Assembly: GCA_002049455.2 (NCBI GenBank)
Contig: KV918794.1
Coordinates: 1 to 64,000, forward strand
DNA length: 64,000 bases
Direction of reading: 5' to 3'
Source: Porphyra umbilicalis
Lineage: Eukaryota; Rhodophyta; Bangiophyceae; Bangiales; Bangiaceae
Each line of letters begins with the position of its first letter. Position 1 is the first letter of the stretch. Below, piece after piece: positions 33,069-44,878 of this stretch. The translations under genes and the position numbers were made by a program. The notes beneath the pieces are model-generated. The model was not told the DNA's origin and did no database searches. It worked only from the letters and a program-made list of their open reading frames with translations.

Positions 33069-34314
33069 GGTGTGTCCCGATCAAGCGCCAGCGCGGAGAC
33101 GACTCGGACATGCGATTGGTTGCGTCGGCCGTCTTTCTTTTTCTGAATGAGGCGGACGGTGCAAGAGACCCCGAAAAAAGGGGCTCCCACAAGATGTGAT
33201 ATGGCCTCCTCAGGTGGGATTCTGAGACACGAGAGCTACCTGTTAGACACGACGAAAAATATGCTTGACACGTACTCCAAAGCAGAGAAACACGTTGGAA
33301 ACTGCTTACATGAGCCTATGTAACCAATAGATGTGCCGGAATCCTGATGTCCGCATCTGACCCGTCTTAACTGGGCGTGGGGGGGGGGGGGCTCGCGCGC
33401 ACCAGACCCTGGTCACCCGTGGCGCGGTCACCAGAGCCGGCGGGGGCACGGGCGACCGCGCCACGGGCGACCGCGCCCGGCGCGCGCCGCCCCTGCTGCC
33501 AGACGATGCGACGAGCGCGTGCCCGCCGCGTCCGAGGGACCCGCCGCGGCCGCGTCCACGCCGCGCGTGTGGGGGGCCACGCACGGAAAACAGAAGCAGG
33601 GGCCATTGACACGCCCCCGGGGAACCACGCACGTCCCCGTCGCGCGCAAGCGCCCTGCACCCGCGCCGACCGCCGCCCCCCGCGGGCACCCCACCGCCTC
33701 GACCGGTCGACGCGGCGAGTGCTGGCGCGTCGGCGACGGCGCGCCCGACGCCGGCTGCCCCCCCGACCCGCACGCCCCACCGCGCCAGGCGCCGGGGCGG
33801 GGCGCACCCCCCGCGCGGCGCGCGCCGCCGCACCGAGCCGGCGGGGGCGCGGCGCCGCGCAGCGCCCGCGGGCGCGCGGCCGGGGCGGACGCGGCGCGCC
33901 CTCCCCCCCCCGCGGCGCGGGCGGACCACTCCCCCCCCCCCCGCGGCGGCCGCCGCTGCCGCCCCGACGCACCGGCCGACGGCGGCCGCCGCCGGCGGTC
34001 CGCGCCGCGGCCGCCCGATGGGGCCACGGGCGGCGGCGCTTCCCGCCGCGGCGCTCCCCCCCACCGCGCCGTCGGGGACCCCTTTGCCCGCCCGCGGCGG
34101 CTGCGCCGCCGGGTGGGCTCCATGAAATTGAAAAAAAAAAAAAAAAAAAAATGTGAAAGAAAAGCACGCGCACGCCGCCAACCCGCCAGCGGCGCCCCCA
34201 CGCCCGCCGCCCACCCGCACCGCGCGCGGCCGCATGGGGGTGGTGGGGCGGGTCACCCCCGCCGCCCCCCCCCGCCCCTTCCCCCCGCCCCGCCCGCGGC
34301 GGCGGACGGGCGTC
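33069..34314. other. Low-complexity region
   Basis: Moderate composition to about 33360, then CCGCGG-type simple sequence. A 22-A run lies at 34130-34151. Long Arg/Ala/Pro frames on both strands lack any ordered segment. No gene called. Confidence 0.5.
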
Positions 34315-35071
34315 TCACGCCAAGTGCGCCGCCCCCTCCGCTGCCCACCGCACGGGCCACCCGCCCGCCGCGTCGGCGGCGGCCGCCGCGGACCTGCCGC
34401 GGCGCCGCTTGGTGCCGACCGCCGCCGGCGCGGGGGGGGGGGGCGCCGCCGACGCTGACGGCGCGGCGCCGCCGCCGCCGCCGGCGTCGGCCGCCGCAGC
34501 CCCCGCCGCAGACGGTGGTGGGGACGCCGCAGCGCCGCCGCTGGCGCCGCCGCCAACGCCGTCGGCGCCGCCCAGCGGCGGCGACGCGCCGTCGCCGCAA
34601 CCGCCTCGCCCGCCGCCATCCTTCCCATCCGCGTCGTACCCGTCGCCCGCCACGGCGCCGCCGCCGACGGGCGGCAGCGCGGCGGCGGCGGCACCAGGGG
34701 CACCAGGGGCACCAGCGGCACCAGCGGCACTCCCCCCTCGTCCCCCCCCTCCTCATCGTCTGACAAGACAAACACGGCCGACACCCCCCCAAACGAAATC
34801 CGCCGCCGCCACAGCCACGTCGCCACGGCGGCTGGCGTGGGGTCCCCCCCCCCAGCACGCCACCGCCGCCGCCGCCGCCGCTGCCGCCGCCCGCCGCCGC
34901 GTCGCGCGCCGCCTCAACCTCGTACCAGCCCGCGACGGCGGCGGCGCGGCTCTCCGCCGCCGCCGTCAACGTGGCGGCTTCGGCGGCGAGCGCGGCGCGC
35001 GCCGCGCGCACCGCCGCCACGCGGCGGACGGCGGCGGCGACGCGTGCGCGGCGGGCGCGGGAGTGCCGCAT
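34315..35071 (-). CDS. Doubtful two-exon hypothetical protein
   Basis: Reverse strand. From ATG 35071 comes an Ala/Arg/Glu-rich helix containing LAAEAATLTAAAESRAAAVA and WYEVEAARD, which looks like coiled coil. After poly-Gly the frame meets a good 3' splice signal (TTTGTCTTGTCAG, about 34764). A second piece with a Gly/Ala-rich body, a basic TKRRRGR motif and the end PVRWAAEGAAHLA stops at 34315. The exact intron and frame are uncertain because of G runs. No family is recognised; the helix plus basic motif could suit a nuclear protein. Base composition is like the surrounding non-coding DNA, so this may not be a gene. Confidence 0.3.
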
Positions 35072-35688
35072 GGCCGGGGGGGGGGGGAAGGGAGGGGGGA
35101 TTGGTCCGGGGTGGGGGGGGGGGGGGGGGGGGGGGAGGGGGGGCTGCGCCGGCAGCCGCCGCGCCGCCCACCCGGGGGTGGCGGCGGCGGCAGAGGCGGC
35201 CCGACAAGACCCGAGTCGAGGCCGCAGGCGTCGGGCACGTCGGCGGCGGCGGGCGGCGTCGGCGGCGGCGGCGGCGTCGGCCGGTGCCGATCGGCGGCGG
35301 CAACAGCGCCGGCGGCGACACGGCCGTGCCTCCTACGCCCCCGTATACGGGGGCCGATTCGGGCGCGCACCGGGGCCGCGGCCGGCGGTGGGCGCGTGCC
35401 ACGTGGGCGACCCCCCCGCGCGTCGGCCCGCGCGCCGCCCGTCCGTTTGGGCTGGAGATCCGATCCAGTCCCAACCCCGCCACGGCCCCATTGGCGCTCG
35501 AGGGGGCGGCGCGGGCGCGCCGGCGGCGGCGCGCGCCGCCGTGGACGGCGCGCCGTCCACGGCGGCGCGTGGGGGGGGGGGGGGGGGGAGGTGGGCGCGC
35601 GGCCGAGCCGCCGCCGCACGCGCCGCGCGGCGCGTGTCGCGCCACGCGCGCGGCGGCCACCGACGGCGCGTGCGGGCGCGTCGCGCAT

Positions 35689-35721
<33 letters not shown>

Positions 35722-36055
35722 GGGGGGGGGGGGACGGCGCCGCCGCAACGGCCGGCGCGCAACGGCGCGGCCGCCGTTTTGGGCGCCGCGGGGGAGGCGG
35801 CGGCGGCGGCGGGGGCACCCTGCGGGCAGGGGCGTCGCCACTGGCGGCGGGCGGCGGTGGACCAGCGCCGACGCGCCGGCGGCGCGCGTCGGCATGCATC
35901 GGTCCGACGGGACGGGCGGGCGGCCGCCAAAGAGCAGTGGCTCGAGGCGCGCCCGCGGGGGGTCACTGAGCCGCCCTTTTTGCCGACGCCTTCCCTCTTG
36001 CCCACCTCGTCCTAGCCCCCCCCCCCCCCCCCCCCCCGCCCCCCCCCGCCGCACC
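35072..36055. other. Low-complexity GC-rich region
   Basis: Several G runs (35111-35137, 35572-35588, 35721-35734) and GGC repeats; contains a short palindrome GGCGCGCCGCCGTGGACGGC-GCGCCGTCCACGGCGGCGCG near 35530-35568. The very long Arg/Ala/Gly frames here are composition artefacts. Confidence 0.5.
35529..35568. repeat. Inverted repeat CGCGCCGCCGTGGACGGCGC
   Basis: CGCGCCGCCGTGGACGGCGC is followed directly by its reverse complement GCGCCGTCCACGGCGGCGCG. Roughly 20-bp arms with no spacer. Confidence 0.8.
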
Positions 36056-36437
36056 CTACACCACGCCCGGAAGCATCGCCCAGCGCAGCCGCCCCCCCCG
36101 CGCCCGGTACCACGCGACCGTCTGGCGGCCCGTCACGCCCAAATTCAGGGCCACAAACGCGACGCAGCCGCCGCGCGCGGCGGCCACCGCCGCGTCGGCG
36201 GCCACCCCCCCCACGCCCGTGGCCGCGGCGGCCGACGCTGCCAAGGCCGCGTACACCCCCACCTCCGCCGCGTAGTGGGGGCAGGTGACGGCGTCAAAGG
36301 GGCCCCCGCGGGGCGTCCCGTACGCCCCCCCGCCCGTCGGGCGGAGGGCAGCGAGGACGCGGTGCGCCCAGTGTTGCACCGCCGACGCGGCGGTAAAGGC
36401 GGCGACGGCCGCGGCGGCGAGGCGGGGGGACGCGAGG

Positions 36438-36470
<33 letters not shown>

Positions 36471-37018
36471 CGCGCCCGACCCGCCCGCCGAGCCACCGCC
36501 GCCGCCGCCGCCGCCGCCGCCCACCCAAAACGTCAGCGGCGCGGCAATGTAAAAGGAGAGCCCCGCGGCGACCAGGTGCGGCGGCACCACCCGCGGCGTC
36601 TGCACGGAGAGGGTGGTCACTTCGGCGAGCCGCCGCCCCGCCTGCACCGCAAACAGGGTCAGCGGCAGGTCCGACCCGCCGGGCCGCACCGGCCGCGGCC
36701 GGGGCGGCGGGTGCGGCGGGGCCGGGGGCGCCCCCCCCCCGCGGCGCGCGCGCCACGCAGCCGCCGCCGCCACCGTCGCGTCGGGCGCGAGCAGCAGGGC
36801 GACCGCGACCGCCAGGCCGGTTGCGTAAAAGGCCGCCCACGCGGCCTTGGCGCGCACGCCTGCCGGTGGCGGCGCCCGCGGCGGCGGCGGCGGAGCGAGC
36901 TTCCCGTACCCGACCGCCGCCGCCGCCACGTGGGGGGGGCAGCCGACAGGGCGGCAAAGGCGGCGGTGGCGGTGGCCCAGTAGAGGGTCAACAGGACCGC
37001 CAGGGGGGGGACCGCCAT
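36056..37018 (-). CDS. Polyprenol reductase-like (SRD5A3 family)
   Basis: Reverse strand from ATG 37018 (MAVPPLAVLLTLYWATA). Recognisable parts: hydrophobic N-terminal helices; LPLTLFAVQAGRRLAE, the family's Gln-x-x-RR-x-x-E motif; LSFYIAAPLTF; QHWAHRVLAALR; and the C-terminal CPHYAAEVGVYAALA followed by a final helix and WYRARGGRLRWAMLPGVV. This matches the steroid 5-alpha-reductase fold, closest to SRD5A3, which reduces polyprenol to dolichol in the ER for N-glycosylation. The frame shifts at an 8-G run (36932-36939) and at a 32-G run (36439-36470); the motifs lie in different frames. I read these as homopolymer errors, with a poly-Gly/Pro linker of uncertain length. No intron is needed. 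Confidence 0.78.
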
Positions 37019-37740
37019 GGCGCGGCGCGGCGCGGCGGCCGGGGGGGCGGCCGGAGCGCCGCGGCCACCACGGCGGGCGGGGTGGGGGGGGGGGGGTGGC
37101 AGACACTTTTTCCTCCACCGACCGGACGGTGTGCGGACGCATGTTCGCTGAGGCTATTAATATCATACATATTCGTTGCGCTTTCGGTCGCTTTTCTTAT
37201 GGTGTGGTATAATTTTGACATGGGCAGCTGCTGTCTGGGCCGTGGAAAAGTGACCAAGCGAGACATCTGATGCAAGATCCCATTGGCCAAAAAATCTGTG
37301 GAGATTGAATGATGCATGGGCCCCTCCCTCCAGAGCAGCATCTGGTGGGCCGTGGGGCACCACCACGAGCGAGCAGCGCCTTGGCCTGGAAAAGTGACGA
37401 CGATCCCTGCGCGATCAACGCCGATGCTGACACTGGTGTTCCAGAGCCTCCTTCAGTCAGTACGAATCACACCTGCCACAGCAAGCCAATCGGCGTTGGT
37501 CTCTACTGCCACCGTGTGCCGCAGCGAGCACCAAGCGCTCACCCTATCCAAACCCCCACTGCTACCGAAGCCCCGCCGGCGCGACTGGCTTAAGAGCGCT
37601 CCGTGTCCCTGACGCGGCCACCGAGAGCTGCAGCCGTTTTCCATAACCCACCTGATCGATCCGCCTCGTACTCCCCTGCCCCCTGCACGCTTGTCCCCCA
37701 CGTTTGGCTGCTCCGGTTGCCGACCTCCCCCGTTGAGACC
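37019..37740. promoter_or_regulatory. Divergent intergenic region
   Basis: 722 bp between the start codons of the leftward reductase and the rightward disulfide isomerase. It should hold both promoters. An AT-richer stretch lies at 37150-37210. CT-rich DNA precedes the isomerase start. No specific element is identified. Confidence 0.4.
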
Positions 37741-39590
37741 ATGGCGCGCAAGTCCCTGGTGGCGACGGCCGCCGCCCTGGCCGTCCTCGCCATTGGCACC
37801 GTCGCGGCTGCCAAGGACGAAGCGGTGGTTAGCCTGACGGAGAAGAGCTTTGCGGAGACCATTGCCAAGGAGGCACTTGTCCTTGTCAAGTTCACGGTAT
37901 GTTTCGCGGGGCGGGGATCGAGGCGCTGGGGCTCACGGGCGTGCGGGGGCTCAGCGTGACGCGTTTCATCACGGCGGATGCTCTGTATGCAGCGGCTCTG
38001 GGTGTCTGGTGGGCGAGGGTGCTTGCAGAGAGGATGCTTGCTGGTCGCTTGATCAGTGCGTGCAATCAGAGGGTGCGCATGATTTCCCGTCGCTTGGTAG
38101 GCGGCGGTCCTGCGCGCCAGAGGAGCAGCACTGGACGCTTCGATCAGCGGCCTGCCAGCGTGACAGTCTATTAACCGTTCTTGTTTGCATCTCGATTACT
38201 CCTCTTTGTGATCTCGGCATTGTGATCGTCACCCTGGTAGGCCCCGTGGTGCGGCCACTGCAAGAGCACCGTCGCTCCCTTTGAGGAGGCCGCCCAGGTC
38301 TTGAAGGGCAAGGCTGTCCTTGCTGACGTCGACGCGACGGTGGAGAAGGAGCTGGCCACCAAGTACGAGGTGAAGGGCTACCCGACCATCAAGCTGTTTG
38401 CGAATGGCGAGTTCCTGACCGAGTACTCGGGTGCCCGCGACAAGGACGGGTTCATCAAGTTCGTTGAGCGCTCCCTGCTGCCGTCTGTGGTCGAGCTCGA
38501 GTCGGCCGAGAAGGTCGACGAGTTCCTGGAGCAGCACAAGGATGCCACCTCGTACGTGGGCGTCAAGCTCGGCGACGACCTGGGCGCCGCCTTTAAGAAA
38601 CTGTCCTTCTTGCTCCGCGACGTCATGCCTGACAAGGTGTTCTTTGGCTCTGTGGCCGACGCCGCGACGGCGGCGGGCGCCAAGGCCCTGTCTGCCGCCA
38701 AGCCCGCCGACAATGTGGTGGTGGTTGTCAAGACCGGCGGTGAGGACGTCGAGGTCTACGACGGCAAGACGGAGGACCTCGAGAAGTGGGTCCGCTTCAA
38801 CGCTATCCCCGCGTTTGGCGAGATCAGCCGCGACAACTCGCAGCTGTACACGACTGCGGAGCTGCCTGTCGTGCTGACCTTCCTTGACTCCAAGAACCCC
38901 GACGCCAAGGTGAAGGACATGTTCACCAAGCTCGCGACCGACAAGGTGTCGGAGGGCAAGGCCCTGTTCGCGTGGGCCGACAAAGAGGCACTGAAGAGCT
39001 TCCAAGACTACCTCGGCCTCGCCGGTAAGGACCCCGCCGTGGCTATCTATTCGTTCCAAAAGGACACCAAGTTCGTTTTTGATGGTGACTTCACCGAGGA
39101 CGCCCTGTCGGAGTGGATCAAGAGCTTTGTCGTCGGCGACCTCAAGGCGACGATGAAGAGCGAGCCGGTGCCCGAGGCCACAGATGACCCTATGAAGGTG
39201 GTGGTCGGCGACTCGTGGAAGGACGTGGTGGAAGATGCTTCCAAGGACGTGCTCATCATGCAGTACGCCCCGTGGTGCGGCCATTGCAAGAAGGCCGAGC
39301 CGGAACTGGAGAAGACGGCTGCCCGCCTTGCCAGCGTCGGGTCGGTGGTGGTTGCCAAGATGGACGCCACCCTGAACGACGCCCCGGAAGCCTATAAGGC
39401 CAAGGGCTTCCCCACAATCCACTTCTTTCCGTCGGGCGGCAAGGACACCATTGAGCACAGCGGCGGCCGCTCGGCGGACGACTTTGTGGAGTTCATCAAG
39501 GAGCACGCGACGACCAAGTTTGAGGTACCGGATGCGAGCGCTGCTGACGACACGGATGATGCTGAGGACGACAAGAAGGACGAGCTCTAG
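37741..39590 (+). CDS. PDI: Protein disulfide isomerase
   Basis: Exons 37741-37896 and 38241-39590; the 344-bp intron starts GTATGT and ends GGTAG, cutting just before the first active site. Protein of 501 residues, the usual PDI length. An ER signal peptide (about 1-24, ending TVAAA) leads into the thioredoxin-like domains a-b-b'-a'. Active sites are WCGHCK at 55-60 and WCGHCK at 397-402, both with the standard CGHC pair. An acidic tail ends in KKDEL, an ER retention signal. It oxidises and rearranges disulfides of secretory proteins. Start context is GAGACCATGG. Codon use and composition are even, without homopolymer breaks, unlike several neighbours. Confidence 0.96.
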
Positions 39591-39994
39591 ATATCTGCGG
39601 TGGGCCTGCATTGCACCTTGTACATGGGAGAAAAGAACAAAAAGAAGATTTTTGAATCAATTTCACCGAGTGCTGCGAAGGGCTGTGTCCACCCACGGCT
39701 ATGAAACCAGTCACGTCACGCGCTCAATCGTTTGGGAAGCGCGAAGAGGGCTTCGCACTGCCTCGTCTGCTCGTCTGCACTGGTTTCAAGACACTGTTCG
39801 TACCGGACGGCACGCATATATGCTTGCCAGGGCCGCTGGACTATCTCTCGCTTTCAGATAGGCCAGGCCAGTGGCACACGTGTTGCCATTCTGTGAAAGC
39901 ACAGCCCAACAAAAGCTACACATGTGCACACACTCAAACAAATCTGGTTGCGCGTACAAACCTATTGAGATGCTGCGCATGCACCTCACGACGG
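39591..39994. other. Intergenic region between convergent genes
   Basis: Tail-to-tail spacer of the isomerase and DUF760 genes; balanced composition; no gene seen. Confidence 0.5.
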
Positions 39995-41269
39995 TCAGGG
40001 CCGCTCCCCTTCCAGAAGCCCCCGCTCATCACCTCCGCCCAACGAACGCTTCAACTGCAGACGCACCTCCCCTTCCCGCAGGTAGTAACCTGTGACGAGG
40101 AGCCAAAACAAGAGGGAGCCCAGCTCCACCACCCCACTCTCCACAATTGCGTCGCCCTTGGCCGGGAGGCCCTCCCGCTCGACGACCGCCTCGACAATCT
40201 TCCGCATCGCCTCAACAACCTCCTCCCCAGCGTTAGCGGTCAGTGCCGACAGATTGGCGGGCTCCATGGACGCCATGAAGGCTACCAACGGGTTGGAGCC
40301 CGCCGACGTGCGCGTCAACTCCCCGCGGAGGAGCGCTACCTCGGAGCGGAGCTCGGCCACATACTCGGCCACGGGCATCTCGCTCGTCGTGCCGTCGGCG
40401 TGAGCAAACACCGCTACTCCGCCCTCAATGCGGGGCAACGCTGGCGCGTCTGTCCCATCCCCCACCGCGCCTGGCAGCTGCTTGAGCGGTGACAAGGATT
40501 GGACGAGCCCGTACCGGTACTGGGCGTTGCGGATGAGGTAACCACTGAGCAGCAGGGAGCTCATCAGCTGCACCAAGTTGGCCGTCGCTGTCCGAACCGA
40601 GGTTTGGAAGGCGTTGGCGGGGAGGGACCCCAACATCGACGTTAGCGTCTGGCGCATCGCCGACTGTACCTCTGCCGGGGCTGACTCCTTAAACCGGCGC
40701 ATGAGCTCTGGGGGAGGCACAGATTGCACAAACTTGACGAGCTCGTTGGTCTCTTCCTCAGTCGGCGCACCAGCCGCCCCCGACCCGCCGGCCAGACGGG
40801 AGAGTTTAGCCAGCGCCGACGAGACTGACGGGCCCGGTTTGTCGTCCACGATGAACTCGCTGTCACGAGACCCGGTATCGCTCCGTCCGCTCAACGAGGT
40901 TGGGTACGAGTCCAGTTCATCCGTGTCGTACTCGCTGTCGCTGCTGCCACTCCTAGCAACGGTGGAGTCGTCGTCGTCGTCGGCATCCGTCAACACGTCA
41001 TCGTCAGAGACCGCGTTGACTTCAACGTCCTCGTCCGCGTCCGCGTTCACGTCCGCGTCCGCGTCATCACGACCACCACTGCCGGCGCTGGACCCGCCAC
41101 CGCCCAACTGCATGCGCAGAGTGGCCGAGCGGCGAGGCGGCGCTACCATCGGCAGAGGCGGCGCTGAACCGAGCCCGACATCGCGACGGCGGGAGACGGC
41201 GGCGGCAGCTCTGCGGTGGCCGGCGGTCCGCAGCGCCAATGCGCCGCCGCCGCACACGAAGGCCGCCAT
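39995..41269 (-). CDS. Plastid DUF760-domain protein
   Basis: Single exon, 424 residues from ATG 41269. Residues 1-53 are Arg/Ala/Ser-rich without acids and look like a transit peptide. Residues 65-145 are strongly acidic and disordered. Two copies of the DUF760 fold follow: about 175-260 (LVKFVQSVPPPELMRRF to SGYLIRNAQYRYGL) and about 320-408 (LVAFMASMEPANLSAL to TGYYLREGEVRLQL). DUF760 proteins occur in plastids of plants and algae; biochemical role unknown. The gene is divergent from the MAP kinase gene, with 688 bp between their start codons. An upstream in-frame extension exists but adds nothing transit-like. Confidence 0.85.
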   Translation of the reverse strand: MAAFVCGGGALALRTAGHRRAAAAVSRRRDVGLGSAPPLPMVAPPRRSATLRMQLGGGGSSAGSGGRDDADADVNADADEDVEVNAVSDDDVLTDADDDDDSTVARSGSSDSEYDTDELDSYPTSLSGRSDTGSRDSEFIVDDKPGPSVSSALAKLSRLAGGSGAAGAPTEEETNELVKFVQSVPPPELMRRFKESAPAEVQSAMRQTLTSMLGSLPANAFQTSVRTATANLVQLMSSLLLSGYLIRNAQYRYGLVQSLSPLKQLPGAVGDGTDAPALPRIEGGVAVFAHADGTTSEMPVAEYVAELRSEVALLRGELTRTSAGSNPLVAFMASMEPANLSALTANAGEEVVEAMRKIVEAVVEREGLPAKGDAIVESGVVELGSLLFWLLVTGYYLREGEVRLQLKRSLGGGDERGLLEGERP

Positions 41270-41957
41270 GGAGCAGCCGGCGCGGGATGGCAGTGCAGCG
41301 CGGGGACGGTGCGCACGCCCAAATCCGCCCAATGCAAGAGAGGTGGAAAGGGGAAAGCACAGGGCAGCGACGAGGAGAAGCAGGTCGTGCACTGATGGAA
41401 GGAGAGGAGGACGACGGGAAGAGACAAGGACCGCGGCGGCGGTTTCAAGGCCGCGGGAGGTGGCAAGTGGGGTGGCGAGATGGCGAGACACGCGGCGCCA
41501 GCCATGCACCTCGGCCGCCCGCAACGTGGCCAAGCTATGGCTTGAAAGCTGATCCTTCCACCTTCTGGTAGCACCCCTCAGTCTTTGGTGAGAATCTTGA
41601 TGGTGTTCTCGGCTGGCAGGAATTGATACCCCTCCTGGCAGACTAGGAACGTCGCCACCTCTCCTCTCTCCCGTGCATCGCGAGCGCGGTGTTGGTGCCA
41701 ATGCTCCCGAGTCGAGTTCAACGGAAGAGCAGCTGGTGCCTTCGCAGAGAGAACCGACTGTGACCCCTTGGTGCCTGTCTGCTGCCCCTGGTCTGCCGTT
41801 GCCGACTTTCTGGACCTGCCCCGTTCCAGTCAACCGGCCACCCTGTGCTCGCCTGCCGACCGTGACCGCTACGTGTCCTGCTGCTGCCAACCTCCCGCCC
41901 ACGCTTCCCGGGCAAGTCCGCCGCGTCACGAGTGGTGGTACCGTCTCTGTGGCGGCA
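41270..41957. promoter_or_regulatory. Divergent intergenic region
   Basis: Between the start codons of the DUF760 and MAP kinase genes; expected to hold both promoters and 5' untranslated sequence. The frame upstream of the kinase ATG is open to 41673 but has no earlier ATG. Confidence 0.4.
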
Positions 41958-44239
41958 ATGCCGTCGCCGACACCGGATAGCTTGGCCATCCAGGTAGCGG
42001 CTATGGGCCTGCCCCGCAGCGGTAGCGGTGATTGTGTTGATGCCCCTGGCGGTGGTGATGTGCCCGGTGGAAACGCCGCCGCGGCTACCGTCCACGGCCA
42101 CCCCCCGTCCCCCTCCCCCGCATCGGCGACGGATACGCCCGCCGTAGGGGCCACCCACCGGCGGGCGGCGTCGGCCACCGATGCGTCCCGACCGTGGGAG
42201 GATGTGCAGCGGACGGAGATGCTCGAGCGGCTCAAGCGCGAGTTCTTCATGCCCCCTGTGGTGGAGAACCCGTACACTGTCAACCATGTCGTAGGAGAGG
42301 TACGTGGGGACAAGGCCTCGTGTTGGTGCAGATGGGAGGACAACGTGTGTCGAGGGAGGTGCACTTCGCGTGAGGAGCGTTTTTGGAATGGGGGCGATGT
42401 GACATTAGGGGCATCGGGGCTGCCAGGATAGCGTTGGCTTGGTCGTTAGACACTCACGGAATCTTTTGGCGGGTACGTGATGCATTCTTCCTCTTGCTTG
42501 CTGTGACTGGCATGCCCTTGTCCTGTGGCTGTCTCTGCCCTCTTCGTCTGCCGCTTTGCGGCGCAACTCGCCTCGTCTGCTTCGCACAGGGCGCATACGG
42601 CGTGGTCGTCTCGGCCACTGACACGCGTACCGGTGAAGAGGTCGCCATCAAGCGTATCGTCTGTGTCTTTGACGAACCCGGGGAGTCGACGCGCATTCTC
42701 CGAGAGCTCAAGTTCCTCCGCCTCCTCTCCGCTCATCCCAACGTCATCACCTTGCGAGATGTGCTTATCCCCGCCGAGCCGACGACCTTCAACGATGTCT
42801 TTCTGGTCTTTGAGCTCCTCCCTTCGGACCTCTCCCGCGTCCTTCGTTGCTCGCACCTAGTCAAGCTGTCCATGGCTCACAAGCGGTCCATAATGTTCCA
42901 GCTGCTCCGTGGCGTTGCCTTCCTCCACGCGTCGGCGGTCTTCCATCGGGACATCAAGGCGAGCAATGTACTCCTTGACGACGAGTGCCAGGTGCGGATT
43001 TGTGACTTTGGGCTCGCGCGTGCGCTCCTACCGGGCTCTCCCATTCCCGCGGCGGGCGGACCGGCGTGGACCGACTATGTGGCGACGCGCTGGTACCGCG
43101 CGCCAGAGCTGCTGTTGTCCCCTGCGGCGGTGGCTTACTCCACGGCCATCGATGTGTGGAGCGTCGGCTGCATTTTCGCTGAGCTCCTCGCCGACGGCGC
43201 GCCGCTCTTTCCGGGCGTCGACCGGCAGGATATGATTCTCCGCATGGCCGCTCTTCTCGGCGTCCCGTCGCAAGCGTACATTGCGCGCGTGGCGGACGGC
43301 GCGGCACGGCGGTTTTTAGCCGCCCTGCCGCCGCCACCGCCCGTCGGGCGCCGCCGCCACCGCCGGTCGGCGGGCAGCACCAGTCGTCGCGGGTCGCGAG
43401 TGGCGGGCACGTCGCCAGAGGCGGCTGGCGCCGCAGCTGCAGACGCTGCGGCGGCGACGGTGACGGCGCCACCGCGGACGGCGTGCGACGGGCACCCGCG
43501 GCCGCCGCCACGCATCGATGTCGAGGGGGGGCTGCAGCCGCCGCTGCCGCTGTTGAGCGTCCAAGCCGACTCTTCCGATGCGGACACCGAGCAGCGCGCC
43601 AGTGGCAGTGGCCGTGGGGGCACCGCCGCCGCCTCCTCCGACGCTGACGATGATGAAGATGACGACCTCGTCGACGGCGACGGCGGTGCTAATGCTGATG
43701 CATCTACCCCCACTCCCGGTGACCGTCCCCTCTGGTACCCGCCTACCGACACCCTCGACCGCCTGGCGCGCGTGCTCCCGCTCGACACCCCCCCCGCCGC
43801 CGTGCGTATCGCCGCGTCGCTGCTGACCTTTGACGCGGCCGCACGGCCGGCGGCGGCGGACGTGCTCGCGGATCCGTGGTTTGCTCCGCTGGCCGCGGCG
43901 TCAGTAGCAGCGGGCGAGCCCCCGCCCCCTGAGCGGGTGGTGTTGCCGCCGGCCGAGTTTGCGTTTGAAGGTAGTGGGGGTGGGGGCAAGCGCCGCCTGC
44001 GCGCTCTTTTTATGGAGGAGATGCTGCAGCATACGTCGGTGGGGCGGCCAGCTGCGGTGTCGCCACTTGGGGAAGGGGCGGCGGTCGTGGGGGGTGTCGT
44101 CGATTCGAACATTTCGGTTGGGGGGCGGGCAGAGGGCAGCCCCGCTGCGGTGGTTGGCGACCGGGATGTGCGGTTGGAGCTGGGCGGATGCAGTTCGGAG
44201 GAGCCACCACAGGGTGAAGCGGATGCCCTCCTGCCCTAA
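41958..44239 (+). CDS. MAP kinase with TDY activation motif
   Basis: Exons 41958-42299 and 42590-44239; the 290-bp intron starts GTACGTGG and ends ACAG, splitting the glycine loop so that VVGE joins GAYGVV. Protein of 663 residues. A 110-residue Ser/Pro/Ala-rich N-terminus is followed by the kinase domain: VGEGAYGVV loop, VAIK with K135, HRDIKASN at 233-240, DFG at 253-255, and TDY at 275-277 in the lip before VATRWYRAPE. The TxY lip and the overall order place it in the MAPK family; TDY is the type of plant group D. About 130 residues of low-complexity, basic then acidic sequence (roughly 362-494) interrupt the lower lobe before LTFDAAARP. A Gly-rich and acidic tail follows. Substrates unknown. 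Confidence 0.92.
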
Positions 44240-44528
44240 GGTTCCGGGTGCAGAGTCGGCCACCGGGGACAGCGCTACTGCATTCGGTCGCAGGTACCGT
44301 GGCGATAGCCGCTGGGCAGGAGTTTGCAGGTCACCGCCGTGTTTTTGTGTCCGTTGGCGGCTGCAGATTGCTGCTATGGCGGCTCTTGTGGCTCTTCCAC
44401 CCTGGCGGCGGTGTTTTACAAGCAACATTCATGCGCAATTCGTCTACAAGCAGTATCGCAACCAGGTAATCTTCCACGTCACGCCGTTGACTCCGCCGTG
44501 AAGGCCACGCGCCAGTTCAAGCCCGCGC
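44240..44528. other. Intergenic region
   Basis: Between the kinase stop and a leftward coding stretch. No feature seen. Confidence 0.4.
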
Positions 44529-44878
44529 CTAGACTGCCATCACGGCCGCGAGCAGTTTCTGGGCGGCCACCGCGCACTCGACACACGCGAGGACGTCGAT
44601 GAGCGCCACACCCTGGCTGTCGCGGGCGGAGAGGTACACGTACAGGTCCCACGCGGCGGCAGCGGCGGGTGACGAGGTTGGAGGCGTCACCATGTGGGCG
44701 GGACACTTGCCAGGGGCACCCGTACGGATCTGCGCCACCGACTCGAGCGGAACAGGCATCATCGCCGCCGCCTCATACTCCACTGAGGTCGACATGATGC
44801 CGCAGACAGTGTCGCAGTCGCCAACGTACTCGCCATTAAATACGGCTCTGGCTGTCAACGATTTGCCCCCGTAACCTT
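44529..44878 (-). CDS. Unrecognised protein, probable last exon
   Basis: Reverse strand. A plausible 3' splice site (CGTAAG|GTTACGG, about 44878) opens a frame reading YGGKSLTARAVFNGEYVGDC and ending LLAAVMAV at the stop 44529. Composition is ordinary (Cys, Tyr, Met, Glu) and unlike the GC-rich noise around it, which is why I call it. No ATG precedes it in frame, so one or more exons should lie at 44880-45400, where GC-rich sequence obscures them; LLLELMSVWMSAGGV near 45170 is a candidate. No family recognised. Confidence 0.4.

Noticed and set aside
34409-37270. 953-codon open frame on the + strand
   Set aside because: Pure Ala/Arg/Gly/Pro composition from GC repeats, overlapping the well-supported reductase on the other strand.
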